The notes: generated by a model not told the origin, from the letters alone. DNA of 64,000 nucleotides from Marinibacterium profundimaris (GCF_002210095.1 NZ_AQQR01000002.1:310001-374000), one strand, 5' to 3'. Counted from the first letter of the stretch, positions 42,881 through 52,402 are shown. A program made the numbers and translations.

Positions 42881-43309
42881 GTGGAGCTTATTGCCGACAT
42901 CCTGCTGGTTGCAGGCGCCCTTGGAGCCGGATTTTACTGTTTCGTGCTGGCCAGGCGCCTGACCAAGTTCAATGATCTGGAAAAGGGCGTTGGTGGGGCG
43001 GTGGCCGTGCTGTCGGCTCAGGTCGACGATCTCAGCAAGGCGCTGAACCAGGCCCAGTCGGCATCGGGCGACTCGACCGAGGCGCTGGCCGACCTTACCC
43101 ACCGGGCCGAGGCGGTGGCCCAGCGTCTGGAGCTGATGATGGCCTCGATGCACGACGTGACCGAAGCCGCGCCGCCCGCCCCCGCCCCGGATGCGGCGGC
43201 CCCGGCTCCGGCGGCAGACCCGGCGCCGCGGGCCGAGGAGCCTGTCACCAGGGCCCCCGAGGGTCCGATGTTCATGCGCCATGCCGCCGACCGGAAAGGG
43301 GCCGCCTGA
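42881..43309 (+). CDS. Single-TM flagellar-cluster protein of unknown function
   Basis: A 142-residue protein from a GTG start (ggagaac just upstream). Residues 3-24 form a membrane helix (LIADILLVAGALGAGFYCFVLA). A coiled-coil-like stretch follows (about 30-85, ALNQAQSAS, RAEAVAQRLELMM), then an Ala/Pro-rich tail. I recognise no characterised domain. It starts 9 bases after fliL and overlaps the MotE-like gene (TGATG), so it is likely translated with the stator and basal-body genes. Confidence 0.75.
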   Translation: MELIADILLVAGALGAGFYCFVLARRLTKFNDLEKGVGGAVAVLSAQVDDLSKALNQAQSASGDSTEALADLTHRAEAVAQRLELMMASMHDVTEAAPPAPAPDAAAPAPAADPAPRAEEPVTRAPEGPMFMRHAADRKGAA

Positions 43310-43929
43310 TGGGCAAGATTCGCAAGCCGAAGATCCTGCGCTCGCGCGGAGGGTCGTTGCTGATGATCGCCACGCTGCTGATCGGCTCTGGCGCCCTGCG
43401 CCTGGTGACCGAGGCGGGTCCGGCACTGGCCCGGGCCGAGGCCAACAGGGTGTCCGACGGCGACGGGCATGACGCGTCCGGCGGGGACGAACGCAATGCA
43501 GCGCTGCAATTGCCCGATCGTTCCGGCATGCAGGAGATGCTCGACGCCTTCCGCGAACGCGAGGCGCGTCTGAGTGAACGCGAACGCATGCTCGAAGAGC
43601 GCGCACATGCGCTGGATATCGCCGACCAGGCCGTGACCGAGAAGCTGCAGGCCCTGGTCGAGGCCGAGGCCGCTCTGCGCGAGACCCTGTCGTTGGCAGA
43701 TGGCGCGGTCGAAAAGGATATCGCCCGCCTGACAGTGGTTTACGAGACGATGAAACCGAAGGAGGCCGCTGCACTCTTCGAAGAGATGGCCCCGGAATTC
43801 GCCGCCGGCTTCCTGGCCCGCATGCGCCCGGAAGCCGCGGCGCAGATCATGACCGGCCTGAGCGCCGAGGTGGCCTACACGATCTCTGTCCTCATGGCGG
43901 GAAGAAATGCCCAGGCACCGATCGAGTAA
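43309..43929 (+). CDS. MotE-like protein (MgtE-N domain)
   Basis: A 206-residue exported or anchored protein. An N-terminal helix (SLLMIATLLIGSGALRLVT) precedes a coiled-coil region (about 75-125, FREREARLSERERMLEERA). A C-terminal MgtE-N/FliG-like helical part follows (about 140-190, MKPKEAAALFEEMAPE). In Sinorhizobium, MotE with this architecture is a periplasmic chaperone for the stator-associated protein MotC. This homologue lies just before motA and a large periplasmic protein gene, which fits a similar partnership. Confidence 0.85.
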   Translation: MGKIRKPKILRSRGGSLLMIATLLIGSGALRLVTEAGPALARAEANRVSDGDGHDASGGDERNAALQLPDRSGMQEMLDAFREREARLSERERMLEERAHALDIADQAVTEKLQALVEAEAALRETLSLADGAVEKDIARLTVVYETMKPKEAAALFEEMAPEFAAGFLARMRPEAAAQIMTGLSAEVAYTISVLMAGRNAQAPIE

Positions 43930-44002
43930 CCTTTCGGGTTAAGCGAATTCTTAAGGTCAAGGGTCCACTCTGGATCCGAGGCAAGAATCCAAGAGGCAGT
44001 AC

Positions 44003-44872
44003 ATGTTCGGGTTGATCGGAATCGTTGTGATCTTCGTGATGGTCTTCGGCGGCTATCTGCTTGCCGGGGGCAAGCTGGGGATCATTCTCAAGTCCCTGCC
44101 CTTCGAAATGATGATGATCGGCGGGGCTGCCATTGGTGCCTTCCTCATCAGCAACGACATGAGCGCGGTCAAGCAGACGGCGAAGGATATCGGCAAGGTC
44201 TTCAAGGGGCCGAAATGGAAGCCCGACGATTACCGGGATCTTCTGTGCCTCCTGTTCTCCCTGATCCGGATCGCTAGACAGAATCCCGTCTCGCTCGAGG
44301 CGCATATCGAGGATCCGGAGAATTCCGACCTTTTCGGAAAGTATCCCAAGATCCGCGACGATCACGAGGCGGTGGATCTGATCGCGGACACGCTGCGCTC
44401 CGCCTCGATGAACTACGACGATCCACACCAGGTCGAAGAGGTGCTGGAGAAGCGGATCGAGGCCAACCAGCACCATGCGCTGCATTCCAGCCACGCGCTG
44501 CAGAATGTCGCCGACGGCCTGCCCGCGCTGGGCATCGTGGCCGCCGTGCTGGGGGTGATCAAGACCATGGCCTCGATCGACCAGCCGCCCGAGATCCTCG
44601 GCAAGATGATCGGCGGCGCGCTGGTGGGCACGTTCCTGGGCGTGTTCCTCGCCTACGGGCTCGTCGGCCCCTTCGCCGCCAAGGTCAAGACCGTGGTCGA
44701 GGAGGATGGACACTTCTATCAGCTGATCCGCGAAGTCCTTGTCGCCAACCTGCACAACCACGCACCGCCGATCTGTATCGAGGTCGGGCGTCAGAACACG
44801 CCGCATCATTTCCGTCCCGGGTTCTCGGAACTGGAAGAGGCCCTGAAGGCCGTCAAACAGGATGCCGCATGA
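44003..44872 (+). CDS. motA: Flagellar stator protein
   Basis: A 289-residue proton-channel subunit. The first helix (IGIVVIFVMVFGGYLLAGG) and the long cytoplasmic domain with the helix RIARQNPVSLEAHIEDPE are typical. The C-terminal pair of helices includes LGIVAAVLGVIKTM and GALVGTFLGVFLAYGLVGP, which line the proton path. Its partner motB is at 32.9 kb. Its stop overlaps the next gene by 4 bases (ATGA). The upstream gap has two TTAA elements spaced 8 apart, one more than CtrA consensus. Confidence 0.96.
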   Translation: MFGLIGIVVIFVMVFGGYLLAGGKLGIILKSLPFEMMMIGGAAIGAFLISNDMSAVKQTAKDIGKVFKGPKWKPDDYRDLLCLLFSLIRIARQNPVSLEAHIEDPENSDLFGKYPKIRDDHEAVDLIADTLRSASMNYDDPHQVEEVLEKRIEANQHHALHSSHALQNVADGLPALGIVAAVLGVIKTMASIDQPPEILGKMIGGALVGTFLGVFLAYGLVGPFAAKVKTVVEEDGHFYQLIREVLVANLHNHAPPICIEVGRQNTPHHFRPGFSELEEALKAVKQDAA

Positions 44873-47133
44873 TACCAAGGTTCCTGATTTCGGCCCTGCT
44901 GCTTCTGGGCGCGGGGCCCGTGCTGGCCCAGACGCTGACGGTGCAATCGGGTGAACACGCGACCTTCACTCGCCTGGTCACGCGCCTGCCCGATGGCGCG
45001 ACCTGGCGGATCGAGCAGGACGGGCCGGTGGCACGGCTTTTCATCGACGACCCGGATGTAATCTTCGACACGTCGGGCGTCTTCCGCCTTATCCCCCGCG
45101 ACCGGCTGGCCAGCCTTTCACAGGCCGGGCCCGGGGATCCCCTGACGCTCGATCTTGCCTGCAACTGTCCGGTGACCAGCTTCGTCGATGACGGAGCTTA
45201 CGTGGTGCTGGATATCGGCAATCAGGTCAGTGAAGACCCGGTCCGGTTCGGGCTGATCGAGCAGCCTGTTCCGGTCATCGAGATCGAACGGGATCCCCGG
45301 CGCATGCCGACCGCCCTGCCGCTGCTGGCCGGCAACGCCGCGGCGCAGCTGACGATGAACGGCCATTCACCGAGTGCAGCCGCCGCCGTCGGCGATCCCG
45401 TGACCGGACAGCTTGCCTCGGACCCGCCCGCCAATCAGGCGGTGTCCCCGGAACCCGATCCCGGCCCGGATCTGAGCCGCTCGGAACGGGCCCTGCGCGA
45501 GCAATTGTCCCGCGCCGCGACCCAGGGCCTCGTCGAGATCGATCCCGATGCCCTGGCCGAGATCGCGGCACAGCTGGATCGGCCGGAGCCGGAGGACGGC
45601 ACGCCGCTTTCCTCGAACATCCGCGCGACCACCAGCGTCGACCGCGACATGGTCCTGGTGACCACGCCACAGGCGCTGTCGGGCTCGCATGGCGCTTGTC
45701 TCGACCCGCGCAAGGTCGACCTGAAGGCCTGGGGCGATGACCGGCCATTCGGCCACCAGGTCGGCGCCTATCGCGCGCGCATGGCCGGAGAATTCGACGA
45801 CCTCTCGCCCGCGGACGTGACCGGCCTGGCGCGCACCTATCTCTATTTCGGCTTCGGCGCCGAGGCGCGGCAGATGCTGGAACTGGCCGGCCCCGAGGCC
45901 GGAGACCTGTCGGTACCGATCGCCCTGGCCCGCCTCTTGGACGAAGGCGGGCTGGCCAAGCCGCATCCGCTCGACGACCAGGTGCATTGCGATTCCGTCG
46001 TGGCGCTGTGGTCGGTCTACGCCAATCCGATCACGTCGCAGGACGATGTCAATTCCGGCGCCATCCTGCGCGCTTTCGCCGAGCTTCCGGTTCATATCCG
46101 CAGCCATATCGGCCCGGGCCTCGTGCGCCGCTTCACCAATGCCGGCGACGCCGAAACGTCGGAGCTGCTTTTGCGCATGATCAACCGTGCCGCTCTGCAG
46201 GACGGCCCGCCGATGCAACTGGCTGAGGCGGAGCTTGCGCGCCTCAATGGCGCCGAAGACGAAGCCGACACCATCGTCGAGGAGGTCGCGCACAGTGGCG
46301 TGGCCGAATCGCCTGACGCATTGATCACCTTGGTTAATCGCCACTTCGACATGCGCCAGTCCCTGCCGAACGACACGGTGAATCTGCTGGAATCCTACGT
46401 CACCGAACTGCGCCGCGCCGAGATCGGCCCGCAGCTTGCCCGCACCCGCGCCCTGGCCCTGGCGCTGGCCGGCGATTTCCCCGCGGCCTTCGCGGCAACG
46501 GAAAAGCTGGACCGCGCCGGGACGCAGGAGACTCTTGTCAAGATCCTCACGCTTCTGACCGAATCCGCCGATGACCTGACCTTCCTGGAATATTCGCTGG
46601 CCACGACGGGAGCCGGCGCCGGGGCCCTGCCCGCCGACCTGGTGATGCAGATCGCCCGCCGCTATCTCGGGCTCGGGTTTCCGGAACGGGTGATGGCGCT
46701 GCTCGACGGTCCGCTGCCCGGCGCCCCGGCCGAGGAATATTCGATGCTGCGCGGCCAGGCCGCGCTCGATGCGGGTCAGCCGCGCCGGGCACTTCTGGAA
46801 CTGGTCGGGCGCACCGGACCCGCGGCCGATGCGCTTCGGGCCGAGGCGTTGCAGATGAGCGGGCTGCATTCCGAGGCGGCCGAGCTGTTCGATGCGCTGG
46901 AATCGCCCGAAGAAGCGCTGCGGTCCGAATGGCTTGCCGGGTTGCCGCCGTCGGGAGACGAACAGGAGGGCCTTTATGCCACGCGCAAGGCTGCCTCGCA
47001 GCGCCTGACCGAGGGGCCGGCCTCGCCGACCGACCTTTCGCTTGCCGCCGCGCGCACCCTGCTGGAGCAGGCGGAAGCCTTGCGTCGCGACATCGGGCTG
47101 CTGTCCGAAGACGCTGAGGCAAGCGGTCAGTAA
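44869..47133 (+). CDS. Large periplasmic TPR-like protein of the flagellar operon
   Basis: A 754-residue exported protein: signal peptide to about residue 21 (GAGPVLAQ), then a beta-rich N-terminal domain with CNCPVTSF. A low-complexity linker is followed by a long alpha-helical repeat region (about 290-750) with TPR-like elements such as LARTYLYFGFGAEARQML and IARRYLGLGFPERVMALL. No enzymatic motif is seen. Its translational overlap with motA and the adjacent MotE-like gene suggest a MotC-like stator accessory role. This is inference; sequence similarity to MotC was not established. Confidence 0.7.
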   Translation: MIPRFLISALLLLGAGPVLAQTLTVQSGEHATFTRLVTRLPDGATWRIEQDGPVARLFIDDPDVIFDTSGVFRLIPRDRLASLSQAGPGDPLTLDLACNCPVTSFVDDGAYVVLDIGNQVSEDPVRFGLIEQPVPVIEIERDPRRMPTALPLLAGNAAAQLTMNGHSPSAAAAVGDPVTGQLASDPPANQAVSPEPDPGPDLSRSERALREQLSRAATQGLVEIDPDALAEIAAQLDRPEPEDGTPLSSNIRATTSVDRDMVLVTTPQALSGSHGACLDPRKVDLKAWGDDRPFGHQVGAYRARMAGEFDDLSPADVTGLARTYLYFGFGAEARQMLELAGPEAGDLSVPIALARLLDEGGLAKPHPLDDQVHCDSVVALWSVYANPITSQDDVNSGAILRAFAELPVHIRSHIGPGLVRRFTNAGDAETSELLLRMINRAALQDGPPMQLAEAELARLNGAEDEADTIVEEVAHSGVAESPDALITLVNRHFDMRQSLPNDTVNLLESYVTELRRAEIGPQLARTRALALALAGDFPAAFAATEKLDRAGTQETLVKILTLLTESADDLTFLEYSLATTGAGAGALPADLVMQIARRYLGLGFPERVMALLDGPLPGAPAEEYSMLRGQAALDAGQPRRALLELVGRTGPAADALRAEALQMSGLHSEAAELFDALESPEEALRSEWLAGLPPSGDEQEGLYATRKAASQRLTEGPASPTDLSLAAARTLLEQAEALRRDIGLLSEDAEASGQ

Positions 47134-47197
47134 CCGAATCTCAAAGCCCCGGAGCTAGCCTTGGGTCCGGATCCACCAGAAAGGGTGAGCTGGCAGA

Positions 47198-47926
47198 ATG
47201 CCTGATGTCCTGCGCCGACCGGCCGCGCCCGCGCGGCTGCGTGCCTGGCCCATCGCCTTGGCGATTTTCCTGTTGAACACGCTGCCGCTTGCGGCGGCGC
47301 GCAACGTCTGTGACGCGGCGGCGGAGCGTGCTTCGTCCGAGACCGGGGTCCCGGCGGAGGTGCTGCGCACCGTCACCCGCGTGGAAACCGGACGCCCCCG
47401 CGACGGGCAGGTGCAGCCCTGGCCCTGGGCGATAAACGTCGCCGGCGCCGGCCACTGGTTCGATCACGAGGACGAGGCGCTGGCCTTCGCCTTCCGGCAG
47501 GTGAAGAGCGGGGCGCGCAACTTCGATGTCGGCTGTTTCCAGATCAACTACCGCTGGCACGGAGAGGCCTTCGTATCGATCGAGGACATGTTCGACCCCT
47601 ATCGAAACGCGCTTTACGCCGCGCGCTTCCTTGCGGAATTGCATGGCGAATTCGGGAACTGGGAAGCTGCGGCGGGCGCCTATCATTCCCGCACAAAGAA
47701 ATTCGCGGACCGGTACAAGGCGCGCTTCCGCCAGATCTTCGCCGAGCTCGACCTGCCGGACGACCTTGGCACAGGCCGGACGGCACTTCTGCCCCGATCC
47801 GCGGCGCGGCCCCGGACGCCGCAAGCACCGGGCAGCCTGATCGGCGCGGCGCCGGGCGGACACCGGAGCGCCGGGTCGCTGGTGCCATTGTCCGGTTCCG
47901 GCGGCGCGCTGATTTCCTTTGACTGA
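47198..47926 (+). CDS. sltF: Flagellar lytic transglycosylase
   Basis: A 242-residue exported muramidase. The signal peptide ends around LPLAAA (residue 34). The SLT catalytic glutamate is Glu63 (VTRVETGRP). The VGCFQINYRWHGEAF motif and AGAYHSRTK follow, typical of goose-type lysozyme and Slt folds. In Rhodobacter sphaeroides the corresponding SltF opens peptidoglycan for rod assembly, since FlgJ there lacks the muramidase domain. That is also the case here. flhA begins 12 bases downstream. Confidence 0.9.
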   Translation: MPDVLRRPAAPARLRAWPIALAIFLLNTLPLAAARNVCDAAAERASSETGVPAEVLRTVTRVETGRPRDGQVQPWPWAINVAGAGHWFDHEDEALAFAFRQVKSGARNFDVGCFQINYRWHGEAFVSIEDMFDPYRNALYAARFLAELHGEFGNWEAAAGAYHSRTKKFADRYKARFRQIFAELDLPDDLGTGRTALLPRSAARPRTPQAPGSLIGAAPGGHRSAGSLVPLSGSGGALISFD

Positions 47927-47938
47927 CGGAGACGGTTC

Positions 47939-50023
47939 ATGCCCCGTGTGACACTGCAATCGCTGTTCAGCCCGACCGTCCTTCTTGCGCTGGCGCTGAT
48001 GACCGTCATCATCATGATGATCCTGCCGATGCCGGCCTGGATCCTCGACATCGGCCTGGCCGGGTCGTTCTCGCTCGCGATCCTGATCTTCACCGTGACG
48101 CTTTTCATCGAACGTCCACTGGATTTCTCGGCCTTCCCGACGATCCTGCTGGCCTCGCTGATGCTGCGCCTGTCGCTCAACGTTTCGTCCACGAAGCTGA
48201 TCATCGGCCAGGGCCACACCGGTCCAGACGCCGCCGGCGGTGTGATCGAAGGCTTCGCCGCCTTCATCATGGGCGGTAGCGTGTTCCTCGGCCTCGTGGT
48301 CTTCGGCGTGCTGCTGATCGTGAACTTCATGGTCATCACCAAGGGCGCCGCGCGGATGGCCGAGGTCGGCGCGCGCTTTGCCCTGGACGGGATGCCCGGC
48401 AAGCAGCTGGCCATCGACAGCGACATGTCCGCCGGCGCCATCGACCATGCCGAGGCCAAGCGCCGCCGCACCATGGAACAGCAGGAGACGACCTTCTTCG
48501 GCTCGCTCGACGGCGCGTCGAAGTTCGTGAAGGGCGATGCGATCGCCGGCCTGCTGATCACGCTGCTGAACCTGGTGATGGGGCTCGCCATGGGCATCGT
48601 CGTGCATGACATGCCGATCGGCGCCGCTTTTGAGACCTACGCGATCCTGACCGTCGGCGACGGGCTGGTGACGCAGATCCCGGCGGTGGTGATCTCGATC
48701 GCTTCGGCTCTGCTGCTGGCGCGCGGCGGCAACCAGGGGGCGACGGATATCGCCGTCTTCGATCAGCTGGGCAAGTATCCGGCCGCCCTGTCGACCGTTG
48801 CGGTGCTGATGGTGATCTTCGCGCTCGTGCCCGGGTTGCCCTTCCTGCCGTTCATCGTCGGTGGTGTGATCCTGGGCCTTGCGGCGCGGGCCATCAGCCG
48901 GCGCAACCAGGCCGCCGAAGCCGCAGAGGAGGCGAAGGCCGAGGCGACCCCGGCCCAGGCCAAGCCGATGGGCGATATTCTCGACCTCGACGACATCCAC
49001 GTGGAATTCGCGCCCGACCTCGTGGCGATGGTGCTGGATCCGGGCACCGGGCTGGACACGCGGATCGCCAACATGCGACGCCACGTGGCCACCTCCTACG
49101 GGATCATCCTGCCCGAGATCCGGCTGACCGACCAACCGGCGCTGGACGTCGGCACCTACCGCGTGCGCATCCAGGGCGTCGAACAGGCCACCGGCGCGCT
49201 GAACCCGGACATGGTCCTGGCGCTCTTGCCGGACAATCCCGATGCCCTGCCGCCAGGCCATGACGTGACCGAGCCCGTCTATGGCGCGCCTGCCCGCTGG
49301 ATCGCGCCCACCAGGCAGGACGAGGCCGCGATGAGCGGCGCCACCATCGTCACGCCGCCGGAAATCCTGGCGACCCACCTGCTGGAGGTCATCAAGTCCA
49401 ACTTCAGCCGCCTGTTGACGCTCAAGGCCCTGCGGCGGCTTCTGACCGAGCTCACGCGGCTCAGCGATCCCGCCCGGTCCGAGGCCAACCGCAAGCTGAT
49501 CGACGAACTGATCCCCGACAAGGTGCCGATGGACACGCTGCATGCGGTGCTGCGTCTGCTGGTGGACGAACAGGTATCGATCCGGAACCTGCCTCTGATC
49601 CTCGAATCCATATCCGAGGCGCGGCTGACCGTGACCCAGCCCGAAGGGATCTGCGAACTGGTCCGGCAGCGGCTGGGCTTCCAGCTGGTCGCCGACCTGA
49701 AGCGCCCCGACGGCACCATTCCGCTGCTGCAGCTTGCCCCGGAATGGGAAGAAGCCTTTGCCGCGCACCAGGTCGACACCGGCTCGGGTGGGATCGACAT
49801 CGCCCTGCCGCCGGAACAGTTCAACCGTCTGGCCGGCAACCTCGGCGAACGGCTGAACGAGATCTCGTCGCGCGGGATCACCGCGGCACTGGTCACACCG
49901 GTGCGGCGGCGGCGCTTTCTGCGGACGGTGATGCAGGCCCACGGGCTGAGCGCACCGGTCCTGTCGTTCGAGGAAATCGGGCTGGAAGCGAAGCCGTCGC
50001 TGGTGGGCGTGGTGGCCGCATGA
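47939..50023 (+). CDS. flhA: Flagellar export gate protein
   Basis: A 694-residue member of the FHIPEP family. Eight membrane helices occupy the N-terminal half (for example ALALMTVIIMMILPMPAW). The loop FIERPLDFSAFPTILLASLM and the FHIPEP signature region (GARFALDGMPGKQLAIDSDM) follow. The cytoplasmic C-terminal half (about 330-694) docks export chaperones. It forms a nonameric ring below FliPQR. Its stop overlaps fliR (ATGA). Confidence 0.97.
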   Translation: MPRVTLQSLFSPTVLLALALMTVIIMMILPMPAWILDIGLAGSFSLAILIFTVTLFIERPLDFSAFPTILLASLMLRLSLNVSSTKLIIGQGHTGPDAAGGVIEGFAAFIMGGSVFLGLVVFGVLLIVNFMVITKGAARMAEVGARFALDGMPGKQLAIDSDMSAGAIDHAEAKRRRTMEQQETTFFGSLDGASKFVKGDAIAGLLITLLNLVMGLAMGIVVHDMPIGAAFETYAILTVGDGLVTQIPAVVISIASALLLARGGNQGATDIAVFDQLGKYPAALSTVAVLMVIFALVPGLPFLPFIVGGVILGLAARAISRRNQAAEAAEEAKAEATPAQAKPMGDILDLDDIHVEFAPDLVAMVLDPGTGLDTRIANMRRHVATSYGIILPEIRLTDQPALDVGTYRVRIQGVEQATGALNPDMVLALLPDNPDALPPGHDVTEPVYGAPARWIAPTRQDEAAMSGATIVTPPEILATHLLEVIKSNFSRLLTLKALRRLLTELTRLSDPARSEANRKLIDELIPDKVPMDTLHAVLRLLVDEQVSIRNLPLILESISEARLTVTQPEGICELVRQRLGFQLVADLKRPDGTIPLLQLAPEWEEAFAAHQVDTGSGGIDIALPPEQFNRLAGNLGERLNEISSRGITAALVTPVRRRRFLRTVMQAHGLSAPVLSFEEIGLEAKPSLVGVVAA

Positions 50024-50793
50024 CGGGACTGCCACCCGAGATTGCCGAGCTGTTCGGCGGCCTTTTGTGGCATGGTGGCATCGTTTTCCTGCGGGTCGCG
50101 GCGCTGGTGTCGGTGCTGCCGGCCTTTGGCGAACGGGCGGTGCCGGTGCGTGTGCGGCTGGCTATGGCGGTGGCCTTCACCGCAATTGTCGCGCCCGCCG
50201 TCCCGCCGGCGACCCCGCCCGGCGATATCCTGGGATATGGCGGGCTGGCCCTGCTGGAAAGTGCTATCGGCCTGGGCCTGGGCATCAGCATCAGGCTGTT
50301 CATCCTGGCCCTGCAGACCGGTGGCACCATCGCCGCGCAATCCACATCCCTGTCCCAGATCCTGGGCGCGGCCAATGCCGATCCCTCGCCCGCGATGGGG
50401 CACCTTCTGGTTATGGGCGGGCTGGCGCTGGCCGTGATGACCGGCCTGCATGTCCGCGCGGCGGAATTCCTGCTGCTCAGCTATGATCTCTTCCCGATCG
50501 GCCTGCGCCCCGATGCGCAGGCAGTGTCGGCCTGGGGCCTGTCGCGGGTGGCCGAGGCCTTCTCACTCGCCTTCCTGCTGGCGGCGCCCTTCGTGATCGC
50601 GTCCTTCATTTACAACCTGGCACTTGGCGTCATCAACCGGGCCATGCCGCAGCTGATGGTTGCCTTTGTCGGCGCGCCGGCGATCACCTGGGGGGGCATG
50701 GTTCTGCTGCTGGTGGCCGCGCCCGTGCTGCTGGGAGTCTGGATCCGCGAGATGCATGCCTTCTTCGGCAGCGGCGGCGGGCTTCTGCCATGA
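50020..50793 (+). CDS. fliR: Flagellar export gate protein
   Basis: A 257-residue membrane protein of the export gate with about six helices: LLWHGGIVFLRVAALVSVLPAF at the start, then RLAMAVAFTAIVAP, FILALQTGGTIAAQ and a C-terminal GGMVLLLVAAPVLLGVWI. The start overlaps flhA by 4 bases, and its stop overlaps flhB likewise, which gives strong translational coupling in the order flhA-fliR-flhB. Confidence 0.95.
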   Translation: MTGLPPEIAELFGGLLWHGGIVFLRVAALVSVLPAFGERAVPVRVRLAMAVAFTAIVAPAVPPATPPGDILGYGGLALLESAIGLGLGISIRLFILALQTGGTIAAQSTSLSQILGAANADPSPAMGHLLVMGGLALAVMTGLHVRAAEFLLLSYDLFPIGLRPDAQAVSAWGLSRVAEAFSLAFLLAAPFVIASFIYNLALGVINRAMPQLMVAFVGAPAITWGGMVLLLVAAPVLLGVWIREMHAFFGSGGGLLP

Positions 50794-51878
50794 GCCAGAA
50801 GGGCCAGGACGAAACCGAGAAGTCGCACGAGGCATCGCCCGAGAAGATCCGCAAGGCGCGGGAGAAGGGCGATGTTCCACGATCCACCGACCTGGCCGTC
50901 GCGGCCTCCTATATCGGGCTGGTCGTCGCCGCCGTATCGCTTGGCACCGGGTCGATGCGGGAGCTCGGCAGCGGGCTGATGACCTTCATCGACCGGTCTG
51001 ACGACCTGGCCGGGCTGTTCTTCGAGGGGCCGCCAAGCGGGCCGATGGGGATGCTGATCCTTGGCACCGGTCGCGCGCTCTGGGGCTGGTTCGCCCTGCC
51101 CGCTGCGGCGGTGCTGCTGGCGATCCTGGCGCAGCGTGCCTTTGTCGTGGCGCCCGACCGGATCAAGCCGAAGCTTTCGCGCATTTCGCCCATCAGCAAT
51201 GCCAAGAACAAGTATGGCCGCTCCGGGCTGTTCGAGTTCTTCAAGAGCGCGACGAAACTGCTGCTTTACACGATCTGCGTGGGGCTCTTCCTGATCGCCC
51301 GGTCGGACCGGCTGATCGGGGTCATCCATTCCAGCCCGGGTATCGCGGTGGCGCAGCTGGGGCGGTTGTTCGTGGAATTCATGATCTTCGTCTGCCTGAT
51401 CGCCGGAACGCTGGGCGTGATCGACGCGCTTTGGCAACATGCTGAATTCATGCGGAAAAATCGCATGAGTCGCAAGGAGGTCACCGACGAGAACAAGGAA
51501 TCGGAGGGCGACCCGCACCTGAAGATGGCGCGGCGGCGCAAGGCCCATGACATTGCGATGAACCAGATGCTGGCCGAGGTGCCGAAGGCCGACGTGGTCA
51601 TCGTGAACCCGACCCATTACGCTGTCGCCCTGCAATGGAGCCGCCTGCCGGGCGCCGCGCCGGTCTGCGTGGCCAAGGGCGTGGACGAGGTCGCGCTGAC
51701 CATTCGCCGCGCCGCCGAAGAGCACAACGTGCCGATCCACAGCGATCCGCCCACGGCCCGCGCGCTGCATGCCACGGTGGAGCTCGACCAGGAAATCCCC
51801 GAGGATCTCTATCGCGCCGTGGCGGTCGCGATCCGCTTCGCGGAAGCGATGCGCAAGAAGGCGAAATCGAAGATATGA
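50790..51878 (+). CDS. flhB: Flagellar export switch protein
   Basis: The protein has 362 residues. A basic start with SPEKIRKAREKGDVPRS precedes four helices. The cytoplasmic domain carries the autocleavage motif Asn-Pro-Thr-His in VIVNPTHYAVAL (about residue 270). FlhB switches secretion from rod and hook to filament substrates. It overlaps fliR and the following small gene by 4 bases each. Confidence 0.97.
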   Translation: MSQKGQDETEKSHEASPEKIRKAREKGDVPRSTDLAVAASYIGLVVAAVSLGTGSMRELGSGLMTFIDRSDDLAGLFFEGPPSGPMGMLILGTGRALWGWFALPAAAVLLAILAQRAFVVAPDRIKPKLSRISPISNAKNKYGRSGLFEFFKSATKLLLYTICVGLFLIARSDRLIGVIHSSPGIAVAQLGRLFVEFMIFVCLIAGTLGVIDALWQHAEFMRKNRMSRKEVTDENKESEGDPHLKMARRRKAHDIAMNQMLAEVPKADVVIVNPTHYAVALQWSRLPGAAPVCVAKGVDEVALTIRRAAEEHNVPIHSDPPTARALHATVELDQEIPEDLYRAVAVAIRFAEAMRKKAKSKI

Positions 51879-52297
51879 CCCGTGACCGGCTTGGCAGGAT
51901 CCTTCCCGTGGCCCGCGCGAAATACGAGGCGGAGTTCGCCAGTATCCGCGCCCTTCTGCAGGCCGAGGCGCATTGCCGGGGCCAGCTTGCGCGGCTGGAG
52001 GCGATGGCGCAGGAGGCGCGCGACCACGCCAGGACGCCGGGGCCGATGCAGCTATTGGGGGCGGATGTTCTGTTCGAGCAGAATATCGAGCGCAACAGGT
52101 CGCGGCTGAACAGTGACCTGGCGCGGATCCTGGCGCGGAAGGAAACGGCGATGGTGAAGGTGCGCCGGGCCTTCGGCCGCAAGCGCGCGATCGAGATCAC
52201 GCAGGAACGGCTGGAGGCCGAGGCCGCCCGCGAGCGCGCCCAACGTCAACGTGACGCGGCACTTGCGCCCTGGCTGGACACCCTGCCACACGACTGA
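51875..52297 (+). CDS. Small coiled-coil protein, FliJ candidate
   Basis: A 140-residue, strongly helical and charged protein. The N-terminal half has ARAKYEAEFASIRALLQAEA, and the C-terminal half has heptad-like AFGRKRAIEITQERLEAEAARERAQRQR. The ATG at 51875 overlaps the flhB stop. Its size, pI-like charge pattern and place at the end of the flhA-fliR-flhB line fit FliJ, the export chaperone and ATPase stalk. No fliJ is found beside fliI in this window. Sequence identity to known FliJ was not recognised, so FliJ is inference. Confidence 0.55.
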   Translation: MTRDRLGRILPVARAKYEAEFASIRALLQAEAHCRGQLARLEAMAQEARDHARTPGPMQLLGADVLFEQNIERNRSRLNSDLARILARKETAMVKVRRAFGRKRAIEITQERLEAEAARERAQRQRDAALAPWLDTLPHD

Positions 52298-52367
52298 TCC
52301 GGACGCGAGGGACCGGCGCGCAACCGGCTGTTCCGACAGGCAAGACGCGGTGTCGGAAACGGCTTAA

Positions 52368-52402
52368 GGCCCGACTGCCCCGGGCCCGAAGATTTCGTTT
52401 TT
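52368..52402 (+). terminator. Terminator of the fliL-flhB transcript
   Basis: A 6-bp ggcccg/cgggcc stem (52368-52386) is followed at once by cgaa-gat-ttcg (52387-52397) and five T's. It lies 70-105 bases after the last stop and before the convergent fliL2. Confidence 0.6.

Noticed and set aside
43939-43954. CtrA site before motA
   Set aside because: Two TTAA elements are present but spaced by 8 bases, one more than the consensus, so not counted as a site.
47141-50035. 964-codon antisense frame opposite sltF and flhA
   Set aside because: It arises from the GC3 bias of two certain genes and its sequence has no recognisable domain.
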